Shown piece after piece: positions 52,879 through 60,505 of a stretch of DNA of 64,000 nucleotides. How positions within the stretch are numbered: position 1 is the first letter of the stretch; every line of letters begins with the position of its first letter. Source of the DNA: Paenibacillus sp. NFR01 (GTDB taxonomy: Bacteria > Bacillota > Bacilli > Paenibacillales > Paenibacillaceae); NCBI RefSeq assembly GCF_900111565.1, contig NZ_FOIK01000001.1, forward strand, positions 834,879 through 898,878. The letters run 5' to 3'. The translations under genes were made by a program, and so were the position numbers. The notes beneath the pieces are model-generated. The model did no database searches. It was not told where the DNA came from and worked only from the letters and a program-made list of their open reading frames with translations.

Positions 52879-53925
52879 TTAAACCGGACCGAGCGATACG
52901 CTTTTGCAGCCTAACAGGGAGCTGCGCCATTTTCCGTAGGTTTCCCATGCCATCCCGCGGTCGAGCAAGTCTTTGCACAGGTAGACGCCTTCTTCGATGG
53001 AGGGCACATGTCCCGCCATATGCAGCCGCGCGGCGGCATTGAGCAGCGTCTGATGATAAAAGGCGGTATGTCCGCCCCCCTGCAGCACAGCTTCGGCCAT
53101 CTCCAGCTGCCGCTTGGCGTCCCACTCCAGCTCCGGAACCTCGGTGTCGAGACCCAGCGCTTCGGGGTCGATGATGTCCAGCTCCGCTTCGCCGCCGCTG
53201 ATGCGGTATACCCGGTTCGGGCGATCGATATGCAGATCCTCCGAGCCTTCGACGCCTTGCACGACCAGCGCGTTCCGGTAGCCGAGCTTGACGATCAGCC
53301 GGGAAATGCGGTCGAACACCGTATTATGAAAAATTCCGATGACCAGGGACGGCGAGCAGGCGTAGTCGATCAGCTTCTCCGCGGTATTGAAGATGGTACG
53401 CATCCCGAGGTCCGCGCGCAGCGGGTGCAGCGCGCCGAGCGGCGGGCACCATTCCTCCAGGCGGGCGAACAGCACTCCGCTGGCCCGCGCCGCTTCCGCG
53501 GCCGCCTCCCGGGTGAGGCCCGCCGGCTCCAAGCCGGACGCCCCGATGATATCGGGCAGCGTCACGCCCCATTTCGGCGGCAGTCCCGCCGTGCCGTGCA
53601 GCGTCACGGGCAGTCCGGCCGCCGCCAGCAGGAACGCCGCCGGGAACGTGGCGACGAACGAACGGGTGCGCCCGTCATATGGACCGGCGCAGTCCAGGCC
53701 TTGCTGGAGCGGCGTGCGGTACGCATGTTTGCGGCATACCATTACAAAAGCCTCCAGCTCTTCGATGCTCTCAAGCTTCATCCGCTCGGCGATCAGGAAG
53801 CCGCCGATCTGCACCGGCGAAGCTTTTCCGGAGAGAATCGCCTCGGCAGCCGTTTCCGCCTCTTCATAACTCAAATCGCGGGCGCCGCGTTTACCCCGGG
53901 CCACTTCTTTTAGAATATTGATCAT
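52879..53925 (-). CDS. TrpD2/YbiB-like glycosyl (phosphoribosyl) transferase family protein
   Basis: 348 residues, related to anthranilate phosphoribosyltransferase. The helical N-terminal domain (ARDLSYEEAETAAEAILSGKASPVQIGGFLIAERMK) is well conserved. The PRPP loop and anthranilate-site motifs of true TrpD (GTGGD, NVSP, GR..) are replaced by other sequence (CAGPYDGR, FPAAFLLAA), so tryptophan synthesis is unlikely. YbiB-type homologues bind nucleic acids. Located 12 bases downstream of the ANTAR regulator in the nitrite locus, where such genes recur in Paenibacillus. Confidence 0.8.
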   Translation of the reverse strand: MINILKEVARGKRGARDLSYEEAETAAEAILSGKASPVQIGGFLIAERMKLESIEELEAFVMVCRKHAYRTPLQQGLDCAGPYDGRTRSFVATFPAAFLLAAAGLPVTLHGTAGLPPKWGVTLPDIIGASGLEPAGLTREAAAEAARASGVLFARLEEWCPPLGALHPLRADLGMRTIFNTAEKLIDYACSPSLVIGIFHNTVFDRISRLIVKLGYRNALVVQGVEGSEDLHIDRPNRVYRISGGEAELDIIDPEALGLDTEVPELEWDAKRQLEMAEAVLQGGGHTAFYHQTLLNAAARLHMAGHVPSIEEGVYLCKDLLDRGMAWETYGKWRSSLLGCKSVSLGPV

Positions 53926-53937
53926 GGGCGTTTCTCC

Positions 53938-54534
53938 TTAAGTTTGATCCTGCAGCAATTGATAGACCTTCACGATGGAGGTCGCTACATCGACTAACCG
54001 CTTGCGTTCGTTCATCGCTTGTTTGCGCAGCAGGTCGTAGGCCTCAGATTCGCTGATATTTTTCGTTTTGGATAAAATGCCCTTAGCCAAATCTATCCAT
54101 TTCCGCTCCTCCATACGGGAGAGCAGCTGCTCGCGCTCCTTCAGCCATTGCTGGCGTTCGAAGCATTGCCTGGCCCCGAAGTGCAGAATCCAGTGGATTT
54201 CGGGAGGAAGCATGGCCGGAGATAAAATCCCGTCCACCATGACCTGTTCATGGCAGTCGCTGACGGACAGGGTCGAGCTGCGGGGCGTGCACCACCAGAA
54301 GACCGGCGCGATTTTGCGAAGCTGCAGCCGCGTCCTCCAGACCGTCAACTCCGACATCGGCAGATGTAGGATCGAGGCATCCGCATCCTGAAGCAGTGCC
54401 AGCGCTTCGTCCATGGAGACGGCGGTATGAATGACGTACCCGCAGGAACTCAGGATTCGTCCGGGACTGTCCGAAGAGCGCGCTTCCGTTAAATTCTCTG
54501 TTATCCATGGATCAATAACTAACAGCGAATGCAT
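53938..54534 (-). CDS. ANTAR-domain antiterminator protein (NasT-like) of the nitrite operon
   Basis: 198 residues. Divergent receiver-like N-terminal domain (LLVIDPWITENL...), then a coiled-coil linker and an ANTAR domain (about 140-195: ERKWIDLAKGILSKTKNISESEAYDLLRKQAMNERKRLVDVATSIV). ANTAR proteins bind paired RNA hairpins and prevent termination. The nirB leader opposite carries exactly such hairpins, so this protein very probably switches the nir operon on. The receiver lacks the standard phospho-Asp pocket, so the signal may arrive through a partner or ligand; no NasS-type nitrate sensor is seen nearby. Confidence 0.88.
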   Translation of the reverse strand: MHSLLVIDPWITENLTEARSSDSPGRILSSCGYVIHTAVSMDEALALLQDADASILHLPMSELTVWRTRLQLRKIAPVFWWCTPRSSTLSVSDCHEQVMVDGILSPAMLPPEIHWILHFGARQCFERQQWLKEREQLLSRMEERKWIDLAKGILSKTKNISESEAYDLLRKQAMNERKRLVDVATSIVKVYQLLQDQT

Positions 54535-54584
54535 AGATGGACGCTCCTTTATCCGAAAGCAGAACCGCTATCGGGTACCAATGA

Positions 54585-54601
54585 TGTAATATTATATAAC
54601 A
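54585..54601. promoter_or_regulatory. GlnR/TnrA box (perfect)
   Basis: TGTAATATTATATAACA matches TGTNA-N7-TNACA exactly with an A/T-only centre. It lies between the divergent ANTAR gene and nirB, about 100 bases before the nirB start point, and overlaps a TATAAT on the minus strand that could be the -10 of the ANTAR promoter. Confidence 0.8.
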
Positions 54602-54647
54602 CATAATCCGATGTTTTGTCGATGATTTTAATGTATAAAAATTTATA

Positions 54648-54664
54648 TGTCACAATTATTGACG
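54648..54664. promoter_or_regulatory. second, imperfect GlnR/TnrA-like box overlapping the nirB -35
   Basis: TGTCACAATTATTGACG matches TGTNA-N7-TNAC with only the last base different. The right half is the -35 TTGACG, so binding here would repress or modulate the promoter. Confidence 0.45.
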
Positions 54665-54687
54665 TATGCTCCGGTCTGTTGTATATT
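54659..54687 (+). promoter_or_regulatory. sigma-A promoter of the nirBDC-cobA operon
   Basis: TTGACG (54659-54664), exactly 17 bases, TATATT (54682-54687). The transcript would start near 54694, giving a leader of about 150 nt before ATG 54844. Confidence 0.8.
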
Positions 54688-54710
54688 CGGATTAACCTAA
54701 TCAATCTCAA

Positions 54711-54811
54711 GCGGATACAACGGCGTATTCGCATTGAAGCGGCAATGGCGCCTGCTTTCACATCGGTTCCGGGAACGGTCTGTTCTCCGGCGGATGGAGA
54801 GCGGGCTTTTT
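54711..54811 (+). ncRNA. ANTAR-responsive two-hairpin antiterminator/terminator leader
   Basis: Hairpin 1 (54711-54732): GCGGATAC/GTATTCGC stem with hexaloop AACGGC. Four-base linker. Hairpin 2 (54737-54757): AAGC-GGC/GCC-T-GCTT stem with hexaloop AATGGC. Both loops have A at position 1 and G at position 4, the ANTAR recognition pattern. The 3' strand of hairpin 2 (GCCTGCTTTC, 54750-54759) can instead pair over ten bases with GAGAGCGGGC (54797-54806), followed by five Ts: an intrinsic terminator. Holding hairpin 2 therefore prevents termination. Confidence 0.9.
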
Positions 54812-54843
54812 GTGTTCCACCCATGGAGAGGAGAGAGATAAAA

Positions 54844-57273
54844 ATGACGGCTAAGCGCAAAAAACTCGTTCTTGTCGGTAATGGAATGGCTGGGGTACGC
54901 ACGGTTGAGCATCTTCTTAAACTGGCGCCCGAGGCTTACGAAATCACAATTTTCGGCGCGGAGCCGTATCCGAACTACAACCGAATCATGTTGTCTTCCG
55001 TACTGGCCGGCGGTTCAAGCATGGAAGAAATTATCATTAACGATCTCGATTGGTATGCCGGCAACGGGATTACGCTTCATACCGGGCACCAGGTGAGCCG
55101 CATCGATCGGGAAGCCCGCATCGTCTATTCCGACCAGGGCATAGCAGCCGAATACGACGAGCTGATCCTGGCGACCGGCTCCAATCCGTTTATGCTGCCG
55201 ATTCCCGGCGCTGAGAAGGAAGGCGTTATCGCTTTCCGTGATATTAAGGATTGCGAACGGATGCAGGAGGCGGCACAGAAATATAAGAAAGCACTGGTCA
55301 TCGGCGGAGGATTGCTGGGGCTGGAGGCGGCGCGGGGATTGCTGCATCTTGGGATGGAGGTGTCGGTCGTTCATCTTCATCCATACATCATGGAACGCCA
55401 ACTCGATGAAACCGCGGCGAATATGCTGCGCAAGGAGCTGGAAGCGCAAGGAATGAAATTTCTGCTGAGCAAGCAATCCGAAGCCATTCTCGGCAAAAAA
55501 AGAGTGCGCGGGCTGCGCTTCTCGGACGGCGATACGGCCGAAGCGGACCTCATCGTCATGGCAGTCGGCATCAAGCCGAACGTGGAGCTCGCCAAGGAAG
55601 CCGGAATTTCGGTCAACCGAGGCATTGTCGTCAACGATTATATGGAGACCAGCATTCCCGGAATATATGCGGTGGGAGAATGCGCGGAGCATCGCGGCAT
55701 TGCTTACGGGCTGGTCGCGCCGCTGTATGAGCAAGGTGCGGTTCTGGCCAAACGCCTGGCGGGTGCGGTAACGGAGGGATACGGCGGCTCGGTGACGTCG
55801 ACCAAACTTAAAGTTTCGGGCGTCGATGTATTCTCAGGCGGACAATTTACCGAGCAGCCGGGAACCCGGGCGCTTCGATATCAGGACGAAATCGACGGCG
55901 TATACAAGAAACTCGTGATCCGGGACGATAAGCTGATCGGTGCGGTGCTGTTCGGCGACACGGCCGACGGAGCCATGCTATTCTCGCTGATTAAGAAAGG
56001 CGAACCCGTCGCCGGAAGGGAAAAAGAATTGCTGCTCGGGTTTTCGGCTCAGGCAGGAACGGCACCAAAAGGCAGCAGGGTTAAAGAGATGGCCGACGAT
56101 GAAATCATCTGCGGCTGCAACGGCGTCTCCAAAGCCGTGATCGCCGATGCGATCCAAACCGGTGGCTGCACCAGCGTCGGCCAGATTAAAGCCTGCACCA
56201 AAGCCTCCGCTTCCTGCGGCGGCTGTAAACCGCTGGTGGAAGAGCTTCTGGAGCTGTATGCCGGCGACAACCGGGTGACGGTCAAAGAGGGCATATGCGG
56301 CTGTACGACGCTCAGCCGGGACGAGATCGTGGCGGAGATCAAACGGATGGAACTGAAGACGATCAAGGAAGTTATGCATGTGCTGGATTGGAGCAATGCC
56401 GAAGGCTGCTCGAAATGCCGCCCTTCCCTAAACTATTATCTCGGCATGCTGTGGCCGGAGGAGTATGCGGACGAGAAGGAGTCGCGCTTTACCAATGAAC
56501 GTTATCACGCCAATATCCAGAAGGATGGCACCTATTCCGTTGTACCGAGAATTTATGGCGGCGTGACTTCGCCGGCGGAGCTGATCAAGATCGCCGAAGT
56601 CGCCGCCAAATACGATGTACCCATGGTCAAGTTTACCGGCGGACAACGATTGGACCTGCTTGGAGTCAAAAAGGAGGATCTGCCGAACATCTGGGAGGAG
56701 CTCGACATGCCTTCCGGCCACGCTTACGGCAAAACCCTGCGGACGGTCAAAACCTGTGTCGGCTCCACCTTCTGCCGGTTTGGCACACAGGACTCCATCG
56801 GGATGGGCATCCGTCTGGAGCAGGCCTTCGAGCGGTTGAATACGCCGGCCAAGGTTAAGCTTGCCGTCTCGGGCTGCCCACGGAACTGCGCGGAAGCGAC
56901 AATCAAGGATTTCGGCGTCGTCGCCATCGACGGCGGCTGGGAGCTCCATGTCGGCGGCAACGGCGGGGTACATGTCCGGGCAACCGATTTGCTCTGCGTC
57001 GTGAAGACCGATGACGAGGTGCTCGAATGGGCGTCGGCGTTCCTGCAATACTACCGCGAGACAGCCGCGTGGAATGAACGTACGGCACAGTGGATCGAGC
57101 GGGTGGGCCTGGATCACATCAAAGCGGCGCTGGAATCCCCTGAAGAGCGGCAGGCGTTGAAAGAGCGGATCGAGAAGACGCTGAGCCTGACGTCCGATCC
57201 TTGGAAGCAAATCATCAACGAACCGGAGCTGCGGAAAAATTTCGAGACGATCCGGCAGACGGAGACGGTATAA
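54844..57273 (+). CDS. nirB: nitrite reductase [NAD(P)H] large subunit
   Basis: 809 residues. ATG 54844 follows GGAGAGGAGAG; the frame is open back to 54616, but that part is the promoter and hairpin leader. Domains: FAD/NAD oxidoreductase (VLVGNGMAGVRTVEHLL; VIGGGLLGLEAARGLL), BFD-like [2Fe-2S] domain (CGCNGVSK...CGGCKPLVEELL), a second Cys-rich segment (CGCTTL...CSKCRPSL), and the sirohaem/4Fe-4S nitrite reductase domain with TCVGSTFCRFG and SGCPRNCAEA (four cluster Cys). Reduces nitrite to ammonia for assimilation with NirD. Confidence 0.95.
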   Translation: MTAKRKKLVLVGNGMAGVRTVEHLLKLAPEAYEITIFGAEPYPNYNRIMLSSVLAGGSSMEEIIINDLDWYAGNGITLHTGHQVSRIDREARIVYSDQGIAAEYDELILATGSNPFMLPIPGAEKEGVIAFRDIKDCERMQEAAQKYKKALVIGGGLLGLEAARGLLHLGMEVSVVHLHPYIMERQLDETAANMLRKELEAQGMKFLLSKQSEAILGKKRVRGLRFSDGDTAEADLIVMAVGIKPNVELAKEAGISVNRGIVVNDYMETSIPGIYAVGECAEHRGIAYGLVAPLYEQGAVLAKRLAGAVTEGYGGSVTSTKLKVSGVDVFSGGQFTEQPGTRALRYQDEIDGVYKKLVIRDDKLIGAVLFGDTADGAMLFSLIKKGEPVAGREKELLLGFSAQAGTAPKGSRVKEMADDEIICGCNGVSKAVIADAIQTGGCTSVGQIKACTKASASCGGCKPLVEELLELYAGDNRVTVKEGICGCTTLSRDEIVAEIKRMELKTIKEVMHVLDWSNAEGCSKCRPSLNYYLGMLWPEEYADEKESRFTNERYHANIQKDGTYSVVPRIYGGVTSPAELIKIAEVAAKYDVPMVKFTGGQRLDLLGVKKEDLPNIWEELDMPSGHAYGKTLRTVKTCVGSTFCRFGTQDSIGMGIRLEQAFERLNTPAKVKLAVSGCPRNCAEATIKDFGVVAIDGGWELHVGGNGGVHVRATDLLCVVKTDDEVLEWASAFLQYYRETAAWNERTAQWIERVGLDHIKAALESPEERQALKERIEKTLSLTSDPWKQIINEPELRKNFETIRQTETV

Positions 57274-57285
57274 GGGGGAAATCAC

Positions 57286-57603
57286 ATGACAATGACCAAA
57301 CTTCTAATCGGCAACATTGCAGAGATCGACCGGCAAGGCTCGCGTAAAATCCAGATCGGCGAGCTGGAGGTGGCGCTGTTCCGCTTAAGCAGCGGGGAAG
57401 TGCTGGCCATCGAGAATAAATGCCCGCATAAAGGCGGAGCGCTGTCGGAGGGCATGGTCTGCGGCCGGCAGGTCCACTGCCCGCTGCATGACTGGCGCAT
57501 CGACCTGGCCAGCGGCGATGTGCAGGCGCCGGACACCGGGCATGTCCGTACCTTTGAGGTTGAGGTGAACGAAAGCAACGGCAGCATTTATTTGACCCTG
57601 TAA
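57286..57603 (+). CDS. nirD: nitrite reductase small subunit, Rieske-like
   Basis: 105 residues. Rieske [2Fe-2S] ligands are intact: CPHKGG (Cys45, His47) and CPLHDW (Cys65, His68). Some NirD proteins lack these ligands; this one keeps them. Good ribosome site AAGGGGG; 12 bases after nirB. Confidence 0.94.
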   Translation: MTMTKLLIGNIAEIDRQGSRKIQIGELEVALFRLSSGEVLAIENKCPHKGGALSEGMVCGRQVHCPLHDWRIDLASGDVQAPDTGHVRTFEVEVNESNGSIYLTL

Positions 57604-57634
57604 CAAACCCAATAGACGAAATGGAGGAATTGGA

Positions 57635-58507
57635 ATGGATTATGTAAAACCGGGTGAAGTGCTGTCTTCCATGATTGAAGCGGGGCGGAATAAAGCGGAG
57701 CTGTCCATCGGACAAATGCTGGTGCGCGGCGCGCTCGGCGGGGCCATCCTGGCCTGCGCGACAACGTTGGCTTATACGGCGGCGGCACAGACCAAGCTGC
57801 CGATTGTCGGGGCCATCCTGTTTCCCGTCGGATTTGTAATGATCATTCTGCTTGGGCTGGAGCTGGTCACCGGCAGTTTCGCGCTTGTGCCGCTGGCCGT
57901 GTTGGAGAAGAAAACAACCTCCGGAAAAATGCTGCGCCACTTCTTCTGGGTCATCGTCGGGCATCTGCTGGGCTGTGCCGCTTACGCGGCACTGTATGGC
58001 TTAACGCTCACCAAGATGGGCACCGATATGTCCAACCCCTTAATTCAAACGCTGATTTCCAATAGCGAAGCCAAGACAACGGCTTATCAGGCACTTGGCG
58101 GGGAAGGCATGCTGCTCGCTTTTATCAAAGCCATCTTGTGCAACTGGATGGTTACCCTCGGGGCGGTGCTGGCGATGACCTCCAAGTCGACGCTAGGCAA
58201 AATCGTCGCCATGTGGCTGCCGATTCTGACCTTCTTCGCGCAAGGCTTTGAACATACGGTTGTCAATTTCTTCGTCATCCCGGCAGGCATGATGCTTGGA
58301 GCACAGGTCAGCTTTGCCGACTGGTGGGTCTGGAACGGCATTCCGGTGCTGCTTGGCAACCTTGCCGGGGGGCTGCTCTTTACCGGGCTTCTTCTGTATC
58401 TCTCACATAAAGGGGCGCTTGCCGGCGGTTTAAATGGCGCACGTGCGACGATTGCTGAGGATCTGCCGGTATCCGGCCGCACACCGGCGCTGGAGAAAAG
58501 CCTATGA
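57635..58507 (+). CDS. nirC: formate/nitrite transporter family channel
   Basis: 290 residues, six hydrophobic segments of the FNT family. LVRGALGGAILACATTLAYTAAAQ, LGLELVTGSFALVPLAVLEKKT and CNWMVTLGAVLAMTSKSTLGKIVAMWLPI contain the conserved FNT helices, and GFEHTVVNFFVIPAGMMLGAQVSFADWWVWNGIPVLLGNLAGG holds the usual FEHxxxN motif. Probably takes up nitrite. Overlaps cobA by ATGA. Confidence 0.93.
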   Translation: MDYVKPGEVLSSMIEAGRNKAELSIGQMLVRGALGGAILACATTLAYTAAAQTKLPIVGAILFPVGFVMIILLGLELVTGSFALVPLAVLEKKTTSGKMLRHFFWVIVGHLLGCAAYAALYGLTLTKMGTDMSNPLIQTLISNSEAKTTAYQALGGEGMLLAFIKAILCNWMVTLGAVLAMTSKSTLGKIVAMWLPILTFFAQGFEHTVVNFFVIPAGMMLGAQVSFADWWVWNGIPVLLGNLAGGLLFTGLLLYLSHKGALAGGLNGARATIAEDLPVSGRTPALEKSL

Positions 58508-59271
58508 GGACGGGAAACATCACCATCGTCGGCGCCGGACCGGGCGACCCTGAGCTGATTACCGTCAAAGCGATGCGGTGCATCGAATCAGCGGACGTAA
58601 TCCTGTATGACCGGCTGATCCATCCCGGATTGCTTGAGTTTGCCCGGCCGGAAGCCAAGCGCATCTATTGCGGGAAAGCGCCTGGACGGCATTCCATGCC
58701 GCAGGCCGCGACGGAAGCACTGATGCTGGAGTTCGCGTTGGCCGGGCAACAAGTCGTGCGGCTGAAAGGCGGCGACCCGTTCATCTTCGGGAGAGGCGGT
58801 GAAGAGGCACTCGCGGCAGCGGCGGCCGGAATTCCTTATGAAGTAATTCCGGGTATATCCTCGGCAATCGGAGCGGCCGCATCCGTCGGGATACCGCTTA
58901 CGCACCGCGGAACGGCAGCTTCCGTCGCTTTTGTCACCGGCAGCCGCTGCAATGAGCACGGCGCTCCGGTTGACTGGGAAGCGCTGGCCAAAGGTGTTGA
59001 CACGCTGGTCATTTATATGGGAATGAGCAGGCTCGGTGAGATTTGCCGGGAGCTAATGAAGCATGGCAAAGCTGGCCGCACGCCGGTTGCGCTGATCGAG
59101 AACGGGACGACCGACCGGGAACGCACGGTGACCGGTATGCTGGAGAATATCGAGAAGCTGGCGGCGGCAATGCGCATCGGCAATCCGGCATTGATCGTCG
59201 TCGGAGAGGTCGTCAATATCCGCGGACAGCTGCTCGCTCTGCAGCAAACGGCGTATTCGCATATTGGGTAA
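58504..59271 (+). CDS. cobA: uroporphyrinogen-III C-methyltransferase (SUMT)
   Basis: 255 residues, single-domain. VGAGPGDPELITVKA at the N-terminus (SAM site 1), RLKGGDPFIFGRGGEE, VIPGISSAIGAAASVGIPLTHR and TLVIYMGMSRLGEI are family signatures. Makes precorrin-2 for sirohaem, the cofactor of NirB. The CysG dehydrogenase/ferrochelatase part is absent and must come from another locus. Last gene of the nitrite operon; no clear terminator. Confidence 0.95.
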   Translation: MRTGNITIVGAGPGDPELITVKAMRCIESADVILYDRLIHPGLLEFARPEAKRIYCGKAPGRHSMPQAATEALMLEFALAGQQVVRLKGGDPFIFGRGGEEALAAAAAGIPYEVIPGISSAIGAAASVGIPLTHRGTAASVAFVTGSRCNEHGAPVDWEALAKGVDTLVIYMGMSRLGEICRELMKHGKAGRTPVALIENGTTDRERTVTGMLENIEKLAAAMRIGNPALIVVGEVVNIRGQLLALQQTAYSHIG

Positions 59272-59285
59272 ACGCATGCGGCCGA

Positions 59286-59320
59286 TGTGACCTTCATCAC
59301 AAAAAGTGACTCCCGTCACA
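59286..59320. promoter_or_regulatory. two tandem Fnr/CRP-type sites
   Basis: TGTGACCTTCATCACA (59286-59301, perfect TGTGA-N6-TCACA) and AGTGACTCCCGTCACA (59305-59320, one base off), centres 19 bp apart. A TATACT -10 lies at 59343-59348, which puts the second site about 41.5-42.5 and the first about 60.5-61.5 bases before the start point. Confidence 0.75.
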
Positions 59321-59406
59321 CGGCAACAGTTGAAGTGCGCGCTATACTTGCTTCATAATATAGGAAGAATAGCGCATCCTCAGCACTTCAAAGGAGAGAA
59401 TCTGCC

Positions 59407-59727
59407 ATGCATATTGAACTGGACCCGCTGACCCTCAGCCGGCTTGAAGATCACCTCGCCGGCAAACCCGGGGTGTTTAAAATCTTTTACGATACAGAGG
59501 ACTGCGGCTGCAACGGCGTACTTGCAATTCAAATCGTCGATGAACCGCTGGCGACCGATATCCGCTTTCAGGAAGAACCGTATCCGTTCGTCTGCGACCG
59601 CCAGCAAGAATCGTTGTTTGACGATGTGATGCGCCTACAGGCGGAGGAGAATTATCCTTCCTTCAAGGTAAGCAGTGATTCCACGTTGTTCGGCAGCAAT
59701 GTCCGCGTAACCGATAAACGTCAATAA
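59407..59727 (+). CDS. HesB-like iron-sulfur cluster biosynthesis domain protein (YqkB type)
   Basis: 106 residues. Contains EDCGCNGVLAIQIVDEP and the SSDSTLFGSNVRVTD end typical of the Bacillus YqkB-like HesB proteins; two close Cys (CGC) could bind iron or a cluster, but the classic third HesB Cys region is replaced. Likely assists Fe-S assembly or iron handling. AAAGGAGAG precedes the ATG. Two Fnr-like sites upstream suggest oxygen-linked control. Confidence 0.82.
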   Translation: MHIELDPLTLSRLEDHLAGKPGVFKIFYDTEDCGCNGVLAIQIVDEPLATDIRFQEEPYPFVCDRQQESLFDDVMRLQAEENYPSFKVSSDSTLFGSNVRVTDKRQ

Positions 59728-59746
59728 TTCCATCTGCAGCGCAAAA

Positions 59747-59783
59747 AAACGCCGCCCTCCGCTTGCCGGAAGGACGGCGTTTG
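59747..59783 (-). terminator. terminator, mainly for the minus-strand gene
   Basis: AACGCCGTCCTTCCG...CGGAGGGCGGCGTT (minus-strand reading) followed by seven Ts. It also faces the HesB-like gene on the plus strand. Confidence 0.8.
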
Positions 59784-59787
59784 GCGT

Positions 59788-60441
59788 TCACCGGCGGATT
59801 CCGGGCGTAAACACCTGCGGAAATTGCCGGATGATGGCGTGCGAGATCAGATTGGCCATCTCAAGGGCCTCACGTTCGATCTGGTCGTATTGCTTAATGC
59901 TTGCCGCGTAGTCGCCGCTAAGCATGGTTACGGCCTCGGCTTCGGTCATCGCCAGATGATGGTAGAACATCTTGCGGAACTCTTCCTTCGGAAACCGGTA
60001 AATTGTGCGGTCCAGAAAATCGATAAATTGGTCGGCGTTCGCGTACCAGCGGGTGCGGGCGTCATTCGTCTGGGCCGTATCTTTGGCTTTGGCTGCCTGA
60101 ACCAGCTCGGCGGCGATCGTCAGATGCGCTTTGATGAGACCGGCATACGTGTCCGCCGCCTGCTGGCCATAAAAAGGCTTCAGCGCCGCACCCATATCGG
60201 GCGCATTTTGCAGCAGCCGGGCGACGGTCGCCTGCGTATCGGGCAGTCCGAAGACGATACTGACGATCGCCAGCCGCGTCCAAGCTACGTGCTGCTCCCA
60301 GAGCATGCGTATATGGTTGGCAAATTCGACGTGGGCCCTGCTCAAACAATCGATTCCAGCCGAGGGGGCAGCGGGACAAGGCGTAGGCCACATTTGCGGC
60401 ATGCCGTGCAGCATGGAAGTGTAGCTTTGATAAGGATACAT
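59788..60441 (-). CDS. conserved Bacillales protein (family often mislabelled acetylglutamate kinase)
   Basis: 217 residues from ATG 60441, behind AGGAGG. Tyr/Pro/Met-rich start (MYPYQSYTSMLHGMPQMWPTP), then a helical body with HVAWTRLAIVSIVFGLPD, WYANADQFIDFLD, MFYHHLAMTEAEAVTMLSGDY and IIRQFPQVF. These blocks recur in a widespread Bacillus/Paenibacillus family of unknown function; it has no amino-acid-kinase fold. The Tyr-rich head recalls spore coat proteins, but this is only a hint. Confidence 0.75.
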   Translation of the reverse strand: MYPYQSYTSMLHGMPQMWPTPCPAAPSAGIDCLSRAHVEFANHIRMLWEQHVAWTRLAIVSIVFGLPDTQATVARLLQNAPDMGAALKPFYGQQAADTYAGLIKAHLTIAAELVQAAKAKDTAQTNDARTRWYANADQFIDFLDRTIYRFPKEEFRKMFYHHLAMTEAEAVTMLSGDYAASIKQYDQIEREALEMANLISHAIIRQFPQVFTPGIRR

Positions 60442-60505
60442 GAATGGAAATCCTCCTGTCACAGGTATCAGTATGCCTTATCTTATGGTAAATCCGCCCT
60501 TACGG

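Noticed and set aside
54616..54843. N-terminal extension of nirB
   Set aside because: The frame is open, but it crosses the -35/-10 promoter, both ANTAR hairpins and the terminator; a strong ribosome site precedes ATG 54844.
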